From contig JBLIMK010000075.1 of NCBI GenBank assembly GCA_047638715.1, positions 1-20,502 on the forward strand: DNA of 20,502 bases, in the 5' to 3' direction. The translations under genes and the position numbers were made by a program. The notes beneath the pieces are model-generated. The model was not told the DNA's origin. It saw only the letters and a list, made by a program, of their open reading frames with translations, and did not search any database. This DNA is from SHLQ01 sp047638715. GTDB taxonomy: Bacteria; Actinomycetota; Acidimicrobiia; Acidimicrobiales; SHLQ01. This document shows positions 1-7,824 of this stretch, one piece after another; position 1 is the first letter of the stretch; every line of letters starts with the position of its first letter.

Positions 1-580
1 GACCGCTCGCCGAGAGCTCGGTCAACTGCACTCCGGCGGCGGCCCGCCCATCGAGGACATCCCCGCGTGGGAAATCATCCCGCCAGAACCGCTGGACGAG
101 CTGATCAGCCACTACAAGCGCGCTGCTGGGGAAACCGGGATCGAATGGCCGGTGTTGGCCGGCATCAACCTGATCGAAACCGGAATGGGCCGCATCGACG
201 GACTCAGCTCAGCGGGAGCGCAAGGTCCAATGCAGTTCCTCCCCACCACCTGGGATGAGGTGAGTCAAGGCGGCGACATCGACGATCCGGGCGACGCGAT
301 CGGTGGTGCTGCGCGGTACCTCGTGCAACGGGGTGGCCTCGACGACATTCGTGATGGGCTGTGGGGCTACAACAACTCGGACCATTACGTGAATGCGGTA
401 CTCGCCTACGCACGTCTGGTCACCCTCGACGAGCGGTCGCTGCGAGGCTTCTACAACTGGGAGATCTACGTCGGCACCGAGGCTGGCACGCTTTGGTTAC
501 CGGTCGGCTACCGCTCGGAGGAACCGGCATCAGCAGCCGACTATGCAGCCGAGAACCCGTGGGCGCTGACGCTGGGCTAA
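1..580 (+). CDS. Lytic murein transglycosylase (SLT domain), 5' end outside window
   Basis: The reading frame is open from base 2 to the TAA at 578-580, so the protein starts upstream of the window. The visible part is about 192 residues. It holds a lysozyme-like transglycosylase fold: a candidate catalytic Glu in NLIETGMGR, followed by the typical SLT segment AGAQGPMQFLPTTW, then a GGAARYL helix and the GLWGYNNSDHYVNAVLAYA segment. Enzymes of this family cleave the glycan strand of peptidoglycan outside the cytoplasmic membrane, with formation of anhydromuramyl ends. A GTG at 152 could be mistaken for the start, but it lies inside the SLT domain and would remove the helix before the catalytic Glu. 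The gene converges with the minus-strand TadE-like gene, with 14 bp between the stops and no clear terminator. Confidence 0.85.
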   Translation, partial: TARRELGQLHSGGGPPIEDIPAWEIIPPEPLDELISHYKRAAGETGIEWPVLAGINLIETGMGRIDGLSSAGAQGPMQFLPTTWDEVSQGGDIDDPGDAIGGAARYLVQRGGLDDIRDGLWGYNNSDHYVNAVLAYARLVTLDERSLRGFYNWEIYVGTEAGTLWLPVGYRSEEPASAADYAAENPWALTLG

Positions 581-594
581 GCCGCCGTCGAGAT

Positions 595-1824
595 CTACGA
601 CGTCGAAATCACGACGTTGTCGACGCCCCACGATTCGTTCGTCCAACTCGCGTTTGTCAGAACCGCGCTGAACTCGATGTTGACGGTGCTGGCCGTGTGC
701 CCGCTCTGACAAACGGTTAGCGGCACGACCATGTCACCCGAACCAATCACGCCCGAATAACCGAGCGTGTCTTCCTCGGAAGCTCCAGTTGTGTCGTTGT
801 GGATGTAGTTCTGGTTGTGTTCAAAGATGCCGTCAACACCGATATCGACACGGAACATGTCGGGGCCATAGGAACCAGGGCCGTCCCACGTACCAATGAC
901 GTACAGGTCGAAGCTGATGCATACCGTCGTGTGCGCTGGAAGGTTCGCCACCGACACAGAGACGTCCTGGCCCTGCGCGAACGGACCTAGGAACTTGCGG
1001 TTCGGGTCAGCTGGTGCGGAGTTGATATCGGAATCGGTGGCTCCCGTCCACGTGACGTCACCGACGTTCAATGGGCCGTTGAAACTGCCCGAGTCGTAAA
1101 CATCGGACGAGCCTGGACCGGCGTACACCGCGGTCGGCGTTATCGAACTTCCATCAGCAAGGAATGTCGAGGAGATCGTGTGGTCATGGAAGACGGGCGG
1201 GCTGAAGGGGAAGATTCCGGTGAACCACGAGTGGTTGTATTCGACAGCGACACCGATCTCGGCGTCACCGCCGACCGTCCGTCGTGCCGCACACCAGTTG
1301 CTGTCGAGCGCGCCGGCTGCACACGCATAGTCATCGTTGCCCGCGCCGTTGACGAAGTCGTTGCCACCGTCGTCGAAGTTCGCGAGTTGGAAGGCCCCCG
1401 GATCAGCACTCGCGAGTACGTTCTGCAATGTTGTGTTGTTGTAAACAACGCATTGATCGGACGTACCGCCGCCACCGATCGCCAGCGCACAGGAGTTGAT
1501 GGTCGCCTCGTCGTTGGCTCCAGCGGCGTTGAAGATCATCACGTATTCGACGCCCGCGATGTTGTCGGGACCGATCTCGCCGATGATGGACTGCATGATC
1601 CGCATGTCGGTCTCTGGCTTGTCACCGATCGATGCTGCCCGCAACAGCCCGGTTCGAACACCCGATGTCGTCGCAGACTTGGCTTCCCAAGCAAACCCAG
1701 CCTCGACCGACCCGAGAATGACGAGGAGGAGGAGGGGAATCGCAAGGGCGGCTTCAACGATGATTGCGCCGCGCTGATTTTGGCGACGAATCTTGTATGC
1801 GTTGATGAGTGATCGGATCTTCAT
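595..1824 (-). CDS. TadE-like pilin with a large C-terminal beta-rich domain
   Basis: The protein has 409 residues if it starts at the ATG at 1824, which has an AGGA 8 nt upstream. A TTG at 1845 is possible but overlaps the upstream gene. The N-terminus is TadE-like: a short basic segment, then RGAIIVEAALAIPLLLLVILG, with the Glu at the head of a hydrophobic helix that TadE/TadF/TadG pseudopilins share. The rest is much longer than a usual TadE (about 150-200 residues). Its last 150 residues contain SFDLYVIGTWDG and ESWGVDNVVIS, a pattern I associate with extracellular beta-sandwich modules; that reading is inference. The gene lies 10 bp after another TadE-like gene and is probably co-transcribed with it. 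The expected place is the cell surface or a Tad pilus. No other tad genes are in the window. Confidence 0.75.
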   Translation of the reverse strand: MKIRSLINAYKIRRQNQRGAIIVEAALAIPLLLLVILGSVEAGFAWEAKSATTSGVRTGLLRAASIGDKPETDMRIMQSIIGEIGPDNIAGVEYVMIFNAAGANDEATINSCALAIGGGGTSDQCVVYNNTTLQNVLASADPGAFQLANFDDGGNDFVNGAGNDDYACAAGALDSNWCAARRTVGGDAEIGVAVEYNHSWFTGIFPFSPPVFHDHTISSTFLADGSSITPTAVYAGPGSSDVYDSGSFNGPLNVGDVTWTGATDSDINSAPADPNRKFLGPFAQGQDVSVSVANLPAHTTVCISFDLYVIGTWDGPGSYGPDMFRVDIGVDGIFEHNQNYIHNDTTGASEEDTLGYSGVIGSGDMVVPLTVCQSGHTASTVNIEFSAVLTNASWTNESWGVDNVVISTS

Positions 1825-1834
1825 AACAAGGGTC

Positions 1835-2419
1835 CTAGAGGTCAAGTTCGACGACTTCGACCGATGTCGTCGAAAGCGTGATGGAATCGAAGAAGCCGGT
1901 GACGTATTGGTAGTCGTATTCGATGTAGACGCCGAGGTTCTGCCACTGGTCGCGTTCGGCGGAGGTAAGACCTGTCTCGAGCGTGGATCCGGCAGCGGTC
2001 AGCGTCGAGAGGTCTCCGTCGGTGACCACGTAGATGTTGCACTGGCCCGCAAGTGAAGCACTCGCTGTAGTGCAGGCAGCTGGCACCTGCGCATCGAGCG
2101 TCGGCGCGCTGAAGATCACGACTCTGGTGATATCGCCATTGAGCGGCGCAGCCTTTATCTCGATTCGGCTGAGAATCACTCGATCGGCGTCGACAGCATC
2201 GCGTTCGATCGACGCCACGCGGGCCGCGGCTCGCGACATGTCCTCGAGCGCAAGGTGGCTCCTGAACATCAGGCCGATTTCGATTCCTCCAAAAACAACA
2301 AGGAAGAAGAACGGAGCGATAAGAGCGAACTCGAGCGCGGCGGCGCCACGTTCTCCCAAGCCCCGTTTCTCGGGTTTGGCGTCTCGACGAAAACGTCGAA
2401 AGCGATCAGGGAAGTGCAT
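1835..2419 (-). CDS. TadE-like pilus assembly protein
   Basis: The protein has 194 residues. After a basic leader the segment RGAAALEFALIAPFFFLVVFGGIEIGL gives the TadE signature: Gly-Ala, then a Glu five residues into a single membrane helix at about residues 25-48. The rest would lie outside the membrane and ends in a Val/Glu-rich strand. TadE-like proteins are minor pseudopilins of the Flp/Tad pilus, processed by a prepilin peptidase. This is the first gene of a two-gene unit with the longer TadE-like gene downstream. The ATG at 2419 has no good ribosome binding site. A TTGACA-like box on the minus strand at 2442-2447 is too close to the start to be a convincing -35. The rest of the Tad machinery must be elsewhere. 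Confidence 0.8.
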   Translation of the reverse strand: MHFPDRFRRFRRDAKPEKRGLGERGAAALEFALIAPFFFLVVFGGIEIGLMFRSHLALEDMSRAAARVASIERDAVDADRVILSRIEIKAAPLNGDITRVVIFSAPTLDAQVPAACTTASASLAGQCNIYVVTDGDLSTLTAAGSTLETGLTSAERDQWQNLGVYIEYDYQYVTGFFDSITLSTTSVEVVELDL

Positions 2420-2548
2420 TCAGAATGCTTCGGCACAAAATTGTCAAATATGTACACGCGTTGAGGAGTTCGGGCCGATCGACTCATCCGGCGATTCGCG
2501 CTGTGGCCCGCTACAGCATCTCGCTGCGCGAGCGCCCAGAATGCGGAC

Positions 2549-2989
2549 ATGCGCATCGCCCTCGGAAGTGACCACGCCGGATTTGAACTGAAATCGCACC
2601 TCGCTGATCGCCTGATCGGGCAGGGTCACGAGGTCGTCGATCTGGGTACCAACTCCACCGACTCGGTCGATTATCCAGAGTTCTGCGCAGCCGTCGGACG
2701 AGCGGTCGCTGTAGGCGAGGCCGACTGGGGAATTGTGATGGGCGGTTCAGGCCAGGGCGAGCAACTGGCAGCGAACAAGGTGCGCGGTGTTCGCGCAGCG
2801 CTGTGCAACTGCTTGTACACCGCACGTATGGCCCGTGCGCACAACGACGCAAACGTGCTCTCGATCGGTGCCCGCGTCGTCGGCCTGAGTGTCGCTGAGG
2901 AGATCGTCGACATCTTTGCGACGACCGCATTCGAAGGCGGTCGACACCAGCGCCGTGTCGATCAGGTGATGGCTCTCGAAGACGAATAG
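2549..2989 (+). CDS. rpiB: Ribose-5-phosphate isomerase B
   Basis: The protein has 146 residues, normal for RpiB/LacA/LacB sugar isomerases. It begins MRIALGSDHAGF, the family start with the Asp-His pair of the phosphosugar site. It interconverts ribose 5-phosphate and ribulose 5-phosphate in the cytoplasmic pentose phosphate pathway. The active-site loop reads GGSGQGE at residues 65-71. Enterobacterial RpiB has a catalytic Cys in this loop (CGTG type); the Gly-Gly-Ser-Gly form ending in Glu is that of the mycobacterial enzyme, where the Glu is taken to act as base. RARAHNDANVLSIGAR is the second conserved block. The ATG has no Shine-Dalgarno sequence. The gene is divergent from the TadE-like pair across 129 bp in which I found no firm promoter. 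ccdA follows after 61 bp. Confidence 0.93.
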   Translation: MRIALGSDHAGFELKSHLADRLIGQGHEVVDLGTNSTDSVDYPEFCAAVGRAVAVGEADWGIVMGGSGQGEQLAANKVRGVRAALCNCLYTARMARAHNDANVLSIGARVVGLSVAEEIVDIFATTAFEGGRHQRRVDQVMALEDE

Positions 2990-3050
2990 CTTCCCGGGTC
3001 GGGAACAGCGGCTTCGTCGGGCGGGTTAGAAAACCATCAGTATCGAAACG

Positions 3051-3809
3051 GTGAGTCTCGCGTCGTACCTGCTCGCATTTGGGGCAGGTGTCATCTCGTT
3101 CCTCTCGCCGTGCGTCCTGCCCGTGGTTCCCGGCTACTTGTCGGTGATTACCGGGCTCGACATCACCAACAGGGGAGACGACGAGCTCGGTCGATGGGCT
3201 CGCTTGTGGCCAATCGCTCGAAGCACGAGCTTTTTCATCTCCGGATTTTCGTTCGTTTTCATCGGCTTAGGGATCTCGGCGTCCGCGCTTGGCGGCATCC
3301 TGTTCGACAATCAGTTGCTCCTCAGTCGTATCTCGGGCTTCTTTGTTTTCGCCATGGGATTGTTCTTACTCGGATCTCTCGTGACCAAGAACCCTCGCTT
3401 CTACCAAGAGGCACGGTTCCATCCCGACCTCGGCCGCTTCGGGCAGGGTGCGCCAGGCGTCGCCGGAGTGGCATTTGGTTTTGGCTGGACGCCGTGCATT
3501 GGTCCCGTGCTCGGGTCGATCCTCACCATCGCAGCAGGCGCCGACGGCACCTTTGCCGGGGGCACGCTCCTCGCTGCATATTCCCTCGGCCTCGGCGTGC
3601 CGTTCCTGGCTACCGGCCTTCTCTTCGGACACCTCTCGGGTGCGTTCGACTGGGTCAAGCGTCATATGCAAAAGATCGTCATCGCTTCCGCGGTTTCGTT
3701 GATCTTCTTCGGCGTGCTCCTGATGACCAATCAACTAATCAGAATCACCACCTCGCTCCAGTCCGCTCTTCGATCGGTCGGACTCGAGTGGATCGTCAAC
3801 CTCGGATAA
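3051..3809 (+). CDS. ccdA: Cytochrome c biogenesis protein CcdA (DsbD membrane domain family)
   Basis: The protein has 252 residues, starting at GTG. CcdA passes electrons from cytoplasmic thioredoxin across the membrane to extracytoplasmic thiol oxidoreductases, mainly for cytochrome c maturation. The two half-repeats each carry a membrane Cys-Pro signature: FLSPCVLPVVPGYLS near residue 20 and FGWTPCIGPVLGSIL near residue 145. Together these are the redox pair of the family. About six hydrophobic helices are visible, which fits. The start is chosen from the family N-terminus because the ribosome binding site is weak (GAAAC just upstream). The next gene, a TlpA-like thioredoxin, begins 10 bp after the stop, so the two form an operon and the TlpA-like protein is the likely electron acceptor. 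Confidence 0.92.
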   Translation: MSLASYLLAFGAGVISFLSPCVLPVVPGYLSVITGLDITNRGDDELGRWARLWPIARSTSFFISGFSFVFIGLGISASALGGILFDNQLLLSRISGFFVFAMGLFLLGSLVTKNPRFYQEARFHPDLGRFGQGAPGVAGVAFGFGWTPCIGPVLGSILTIAAGADGTFAGGTLLAAYSLGLGVPFLATGLLFGHLSGAFDWVKRHMQKIVIASAVSLIFFGVLLMTNQLIRITTSLQSALRSVGLEWIVNLG

Positions 3810-3819
3810 GGAATCACAC

Positions 3820-4464
3820 ATGGCAAAAAAATCTGGCGGCTCTAAAAAGGCAGCACAGTCCAAAAAGGCGCCACAACCGAAGCAGACGCCGGCTCTCAAG
3901 AAGAAAAAGGGGCTCTCCGCCGGCGCCCAATGGAGCATCATCGTCGGCATCGGTGTCCTGATCGTCGGTGCGATCGTCTTCTCCGGCATCCAAGATGCAG
4001 CCGACGACGGTGGCGAGGGCGTGGTCGCAAGGGAGTCTTTCGACCTTCCTGATTTGACCGATGACGAAAACCCGGACAGCCGCATACGCCTCGCAGACTT
4101 CGAGGGAACACCGACCGTGGTGAACTTCTTTGCGTCGTGGTGTACTGCCTGCGACTCCGAGCTCCCAGCGTTCCGAGATACGGCGCTCTCCCTCGACGGC
4201 GAGGTCGACTTCATTTTCGTGAACTCGAACGAAAGCGGCAATTGGAAGCCGATGGTTGAGCGGAACGACATCGAGCAGTTCACGCTCGCCAAGGACATCC
4301 AGGGAATCTCTCGCAATGGCCTCTATCGAGAGCTCGGAGGAACGAGCGGCATGCCGATCACCGCGTTCTACGATGCCGACGGAAATCTCGTCGACACCGC
4401 ATTTACGGCATTCAATGAGTCGTCGCTCGATGGTCGACTCCGCTCGCTCGGGCTCCTTAGCTAA
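3820..4464 (+). CDS. Membrane-anchored TlpA/ResA-like thiol-disulfide oxidoreductase
   Basis: The protein has 214 residues. Residues 1-32 are very rich in Lys and Ala and should lie in the cytoplasm. One membrane helix follows at about 37-57. The outer domain has a thioredoxin fold with FFASWCTAC, giving the CxxC pair C108/C111, and a cis-Pro segment GTSGMPITAFYDADG. Proteins of this type reduce disulfides outside the membrane, for example in apocytochrome c, and are recharged by CcdA. A clear Shine-Dalgarno AAGGA at 3808-3812 sits 7 nt before the ATG and overlaps the ccdA stop. The exact target cannot be read from sequence. No ResB/ResC genes are present next to it. The long Lys/Pro/Gln-rich cytoplasmic tail is unusual for ResA. 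Confidence 0.87.
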   Translation: MAKKSGGSKKAAQSKKAPQPKQTPALKKKKGLSAGAQWSIIVGIGVLIVGAIVFSGIQDAADDGGEGVVARESFDLPDLTDDENPDSRIRLADFEGTPTVVNFFASWCTACDSELPAFRDTALSLDGEVDFIFVNSNESGNWKPMVERNDIEQFTLAKDIQGISRNGLYRELGGTSGMPITAFYDADGNLVDTAFTAFNESSLDGRLRSLGLLS

Positions 4465-4474
4465 GCCTGCTGCG

Positions 4475-4506
4475 CCGACCGACCAATCAAGCCCTCGGTC
4501 CGTCGG
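4475..4506. terminator. Inverted repeat between convergent genes, possible bidirectional terminator
   Basis: CCGACCGACC at 4475-4484 pairs with GGTCCGTCGG at 4497-4506, with one C-C mismatch and a 12-nt loop. It lies between the end of the TlpA-like gene and the end of the minus-strand DinB-fold gene, whose last codons it includes. There is no T-tract on either side, so a rho-independent mechanism is not certain. Confidence 0.35.
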
Positions 4507-5278
4507 TAGGGGGTCCTGCAAAGGCTTGAGCGATCAACATCCACTCCCGCGCGGCAGCTCCGTTGACGATGAGTTCGGTGTTGTCGACGTGGCTGCGCTG
4601 TGTGGTCACGAGACAAAAGTCCTCCGCTGACCCCGAGATGGACTGCGCGGCCTCTTCGTTGCCGAAATTCCACCGATTGCCGGACGGGGCGACGAGTCGG
4701 ACCGCAATGTCGGTCTCGGATGGCTCGAGCTCTCGGTTCATGTACGACCAGCCCCGAGTAATGAAGCCGAGGCGTGCGATGTGCTGAATGCGATCGGTTG
4801 ACTCGAGTTCACGTTCCAAGACATCGAGGGCATCTCGACCGTGGGCCCAGCACTCCATCAGGCGAGCCGTGAGAAACGACGTAGCTCCCATCGACGGGCC
4901 GTACCAGACGACTCGGTCATCGTCATCGAGGGAGGACGCAGCATGGGCCAATGCCTGCCGATTGGTTCTCCACGACCACAACAATTGGTCGTGCTCCATT
5001 GCACGAAACGAGCCGAGCGTTGCGTGGTCGACCGCGAGGTGATCTCCGAACTGCGCGAGCAGCTCGACCACGTGGTCGGAGAACGCCTCGTGGTCGGTGA
5101 TTGCGAGCACAGCGGCCTCATCAAAGAATGCGAGATGCCCGATCTGGTCGGCGACCGACCATCGCGCGCTCGCAGTTGGGGTCTCCCACTCGTCGGGTGT
5201 CAGGCCAGCCAAGGCGTCGTCGAGGGCATCTTGTTCACCGATGAGGTCTGCGAGTACTTGCTTCGCTCTAGAACTCAT
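4487..5278 (-). CDS. DinB/MDMPI-fold metal-binding protein (maleylpyruvate isomerase-like)
   Basis: The protein has 263 residues from the ATG at 5278. The frame runs open to 5380, but that extension looks non-coding and covers the intergenic region. The N-terminal half is a DinB-like four-helix bundle of the mycothiol-dependent maleylpyruvate isomerase type: WSVADQIGHLAFFDEAAV carries the first metal-binding His and ECWAHGRDALDVL the later one. I relate it to the actinobacterial group called TIGR03084. The C-terminal part (APSGNRWNFG, then ISGSAEDFCLVTTQR) fits the SCP2-like tail of that group. Family members are thought to use mycothiol or another small thiol; the substrate here is unknown. 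It is divergent from egtB across 215 bp, so two thiol-related genes share one control region. Confidence 0.75.
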   Translation of the reverse strand: MSSRAKQVLADLIGEQDALDDALAGLTPDEWETPTASARWSVADQIGHLAFFDEAAVLAITDHEAFSDHVVELLAQFGDHLAVDHATLGSFRAMEHDQLLWSWRTNRQALAHAASSLDDDDRVVWYGPSMGATSFLTARLMECWAHGRDALDVLERELESTDRIQHIARLGFITRGWSYMNRELEPSETDIAVRLVAPSGNRWNFGNEEAAQSISGSAEDFCLVTTQRSHVDNTELIVNGAAAREWMLIAQAFAGPPTDGPRA

Positions 5279-5451
5279 TGGTTGACCCCCGACCCGTTCG
5301 CGTGCATTCGCCGATCGTACCGGCTCGCCATTCGTTGGTTTGCAGCCACGGACGGCAGCGACGCCGCAAGAGGAGAACAACGGGTGAATCCAGGCGATGG
5401 GTGATGTCGATTGGGAAGAAAGCTGGGCAAGATCGGTGTTGTACCCAGAGC

Positions 5452-5470
5452 CGATCGATACGTTCGATCG
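5452..5470. promoter_or_regulatory. 7-bp inverted repeat upstream of egtB, possible operator
   Basis: CGATCGA at 5452-5458 and TCGATCG at 5464-5470 form a perfect inverted repeat around a 5-bp centre, ending 23 bp before the egtB start. A dimeric regulator could bind it. GATCG is a frequent word in this genome, so chance is a real alternative. Confidence 0.25.
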
Positions 5471-5493
5471 CCAAGCAATTTCGAAAGGACCTC

Positions 5494-6756
5494 GTGTCGC
5501 CTCCCCCCGTAAGAATGGTTGTCACGCTGAGCGAGTATCAATCGGTAAGAGACGAAACGGAACGGCTTGCGGCTCCGCTGTCTCCCGAAGATCAACAAGT
5601 TCAATCCATGCCCGACGTCAGCCCGACGAAATGGCATCGGGCGCACATCACCTGGTTCTTCGAGACGTTTCTGCTCCTTCGGCACCTCCCCGGATACGAG
5701 CCGTTTGACGCCGAGTATCAATATCTCTACAACAGCTACTACGAAGCGGTCGGCGATCGCCATGCCCGCGAAGAACGAGGGCTGATCTCACGGCCCACGG
5801 CGTCAAAGGTGGCTGAATACCGACGTCATGTCGACGAGGCGATGGTCCGCTTCATCGATGAGGTCGTCCCCGACGACGACGAGCTCGAGGCGCTCACACT
5901 TCTCGGACTTCATCATGAGCAGCAGCATCAAGAGCTGCTGTTGATGGACATCAAACATGTCCTGTCCCGGAATCCAACAAGACCGAAGTATCACGAGATC
6001 GAGCCGTCCGAACCGACTTCGGCCGAGCCCCTCGGATGGCAGACGTTCGACGGCGGGCTTTTGGAAATTGGCAACGACAGTGACGACTTTTATTTCGACA
6101 ACGAAGGGCCGCGCCATCAAACATTCGTGGCGCCGTTCTCGTTGGCCGACCGCCTCGTCACGAACGGCGATTGGCTCGATTTCATGGCAGACGATGGTTA
6201 CCACGAGGCCGGCCATTGGCTCTCGGCTGGTTGGGCCACGGTCACGAACGAGGGCTGGGAAGCGCCGCTCTACTGGGAGACCACGGCACACGGTTGGCAC
6301 GTGCACACGTTGCACGGTTTTGTTCCCGTCGATCGAGACGAGCCCGTGTGTCACGTGAGCTACTTCGAGGCTGACGCCTTCGCTCGCTGGGCGGACGCCC
6401 GTCTCCCGACCGAAGCCGAGTGGGAACACGCGGCATCGACCGTCTCGGCAGAGGTGACCGCCGAGACCTTCGGCCGCTTTCATCCGAGCACCGCTCCAGA
6501 ACCGAACGGCGAGCCTCGCCAAATGTTCGGCGAGCTGTGGCAGTGGACGTCGAGCGCATACAACGCATACCCAGGCTTTCGCCCGACCGCCGGCGCAGTC
6601 GGCGAATACAACGGCAAATTCATGGTCAACCAATACGTCCTGCGCGGCAGTTGTTGTGCGACGCCTCTCGGCCACACGCGTCCGACGTATCGAAACTTCT
6701 TCCCTGCGCACAGCCGGTGGATGTTCAGCGGGTTGCGACTCGCCACCGACATCTAG
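5494..6756 (+). CDS. egtB: Ergothioneine biosynthesis sulfoxide synthase EgtB
   Basis: The protein has 420 residues from the GTG at 5494, close to the 420-435 usual for EgtB. That start has AAAGGA at 5484-5489, 4 nt upstream. An ATG at 5515 is possible but lacks a binding site, and the open frame before 5494 has no family similarity. EgtB is a non-heme iron oxygenase that joins the trimethylhistidine ring to the sulfur of a thiol, giving a sulfoxide. The N-terminal DinB domain shows the iron-ligand histidines in KWHRAHITWFFETF (near residue 51) and HHEQQH (141 and 145). The C-terminal formylglycine-synthase-like domain ends with LRGSCC and RNFFPAHSRWMFSGLRLA. egtD follows after 55 bp. The C-terminal segment differs from the mycobacterial type (see findings). 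Confidence 0.93.
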   Translation: MSPPPVRMVVTLSEYQSVRDETERLAAPLSPEDQQVQSMPDVSPTKWHRAHITWFFETFLLLRHLPGYEPFDAEYQYLYNSYYEAVGDRHAREERGLISRPTASKVAEYRRHVDEAMVRFIDEVVPDDDELEALTLLGLHHEQQHQELLLMDIKHVLSRNPTRPKYHEIEPSEPTSAEPLGWQTFDGGLLEIGNDSDDFYFDNEGPRHQTFVAPFSLADRLVTNGDWLDFMADDGYHEAGHWLSAGWATVTNEGWEAPLYWETTAHGWHVHTLHGFVPVDRDEPVCHVSYFEADAFARWADARLPTEAEWEHAASTVSAEVTAETFGRFHPSTAPEPNGEPRQMFGELWQWTSSAYNAYPGFRPTAGAVGEYNGKFMVNQYVLRGSCCATPLGHTRPTYRNFFPAHSRWMFSGLRLATDI

Positions 6757-6811
6757 GCCTCGTTTCAGACCGACGAATTTTCAACCCACCGAATACGGAA
6801 AGCCCCCCGAC

Positions 6812-7786
6812 ATGAGCAATGAACTTCGTATCGACACGTACCTAGACGCCGACTATTTCGATCGCACACTCCGTGACGATGTCCTCAACGGGCTGACGGG
6901 GTCGTTCAAGGAGCTCCCACCCAAGTGGTTCTACGACGATCTTGGCAGCGAACTCTTCGACAAGATCACTCGGCTGAAGGAGTACTACCCAACCGAAGCC
7001 GAACGCTCAATTCTCGAACGTCGAGCTCTCGACATCGCCATTCGCTCGGGCGCCGACACTCTGGTTGAACTGGGCTCGGGAACAGCGGACAAGACGCGTG
7101 TTCTGCTCGATGCGATGTCGAGCACCGGGCAGCTGAAGCGATTTGTGCCCTTCGATGTCAGTGAAGGAATCCTTCGGTCGAGCTCCGCCGACCTTCTCGA
7201 GGAATATCAGGGCCTGGAGATCCGCGGCGTTGTCGGCGACTTCGAACGGCACCTCAGCAACATCCCCGGCGGCGGCACCCGTGTCACCGCCTTGCTCGGT
7301 GGCACTGTCGGTAACTTCAATCCACATGAACGCAAAGGTTTACTCACCGACATCGTGTCCGGGATGGCCCCCGGCGACACGTTCCTCCTGGGAACAGATC
7401 TGGTGAAAGACGAGGGTCGAATGGTGCTTGCCTACGACGATCCACACGGCGTGACCGCGGCGTTCAACAAGAACGTGCTCAACGTGCTCAACCGACGACT
7501 CAACGCAAACTTCGACCTCGACAACTTCGAACACGTCGCGTACTTCGACGCCGAAAACAAATGGATGGACCTCCGCCTTCGATCACTCCTAGATCAGGAC
7601 ATTCGCATCGAAGCTCTCGATCTCGACCTTCACTTCGATAGCGGCGAAGAGATGCGCACAGAGATCTCGGCGAAATTCCACAAGTCCGGAGTGGTCGGTG
7701 AGCTTGAGACCGTTGGCCTCGAACTCATCGACTGGTGGACGGACGAGCGCAGCGACTACGCCCTCTCGCTATCGATTCTCCGATAG
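6812..7786 (+). CDS. egtD: L-histidine N(alpha)-methyltransferase EgtD
   Basis: The protein has 324 residues, the normal EgtD length, from the ATG at 6812 with GGAAAG about 9 nt upstream. An open extension to 6656 overlaps egtB and is not needed. EgtD adds three methyl groups from S-adenosylmethionine to histidine, giving hercynine, the substrate of EgtB. Visible motifs are the SAM loop ELGSGTADKTR (86-96), FVPFDVSEG (111-119), GGTVGNF with Asn168, and RTEISAKF, whose Glu284 and Ser286 match the pair that holds the histidine ring in the mycobacterial enzyme. It is the second gene of an egtB-egtD operon. No egtA (glutamate-cysteine ligase), egtC (amidohydrolase) or egtE (lyase) is nearby. Confidence 0.94.
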   Translation: MSNELRIDTYLDADYFDRTLRDDVLNGLTGSFKELPPKWFYDDLGSELFDKITRLKEYYPTEAERSILERRALDIAIRSGADTLVELGSGTADKTRVLLDAMSSTGQLKRFVPFDVSEGILRSSSADLLEEYQGLEIRGVVGDFERHLSNIPGGGTRVTALLGGTVGNFNPHERKGLLTDIVSGMAPGDTFLLGTDLVKDEGRMVLAYDDPHGVTAAFNKNVLNVLNRRLNANFDLDNFEHVAYFDAENKWMDLRLRSLLDQDIRIEALDLDLHFDSGEEMRTEISAKFHKSGVVGELETVGLELIDWWTDERSDYALSLSILR

Positions 7787-7824
7787 CTCCTCGACCAGAC
7801 TCGATCGGCGTGCACATGTCGAAT

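Noticed and set aside
1180..1812. Plus-strand frame of 210 residues inside the long TadE-like gene
   Set aside because: It is a shadow frame in high-GC coding DNA; the minus strand has the TadE helix and a good ribosome binding site.
3735..4521. Two long minus-strand frames opposite the TlpA-like gene
   Set aside because: The plus strand encodes a clear CxxC thioredoxin; the opposite frames have no domain features.
5803..6711. Minus-strand open frame of 302 residues
   Set aside because: It is the antisense shadow of egtB, whose motifs are certain.
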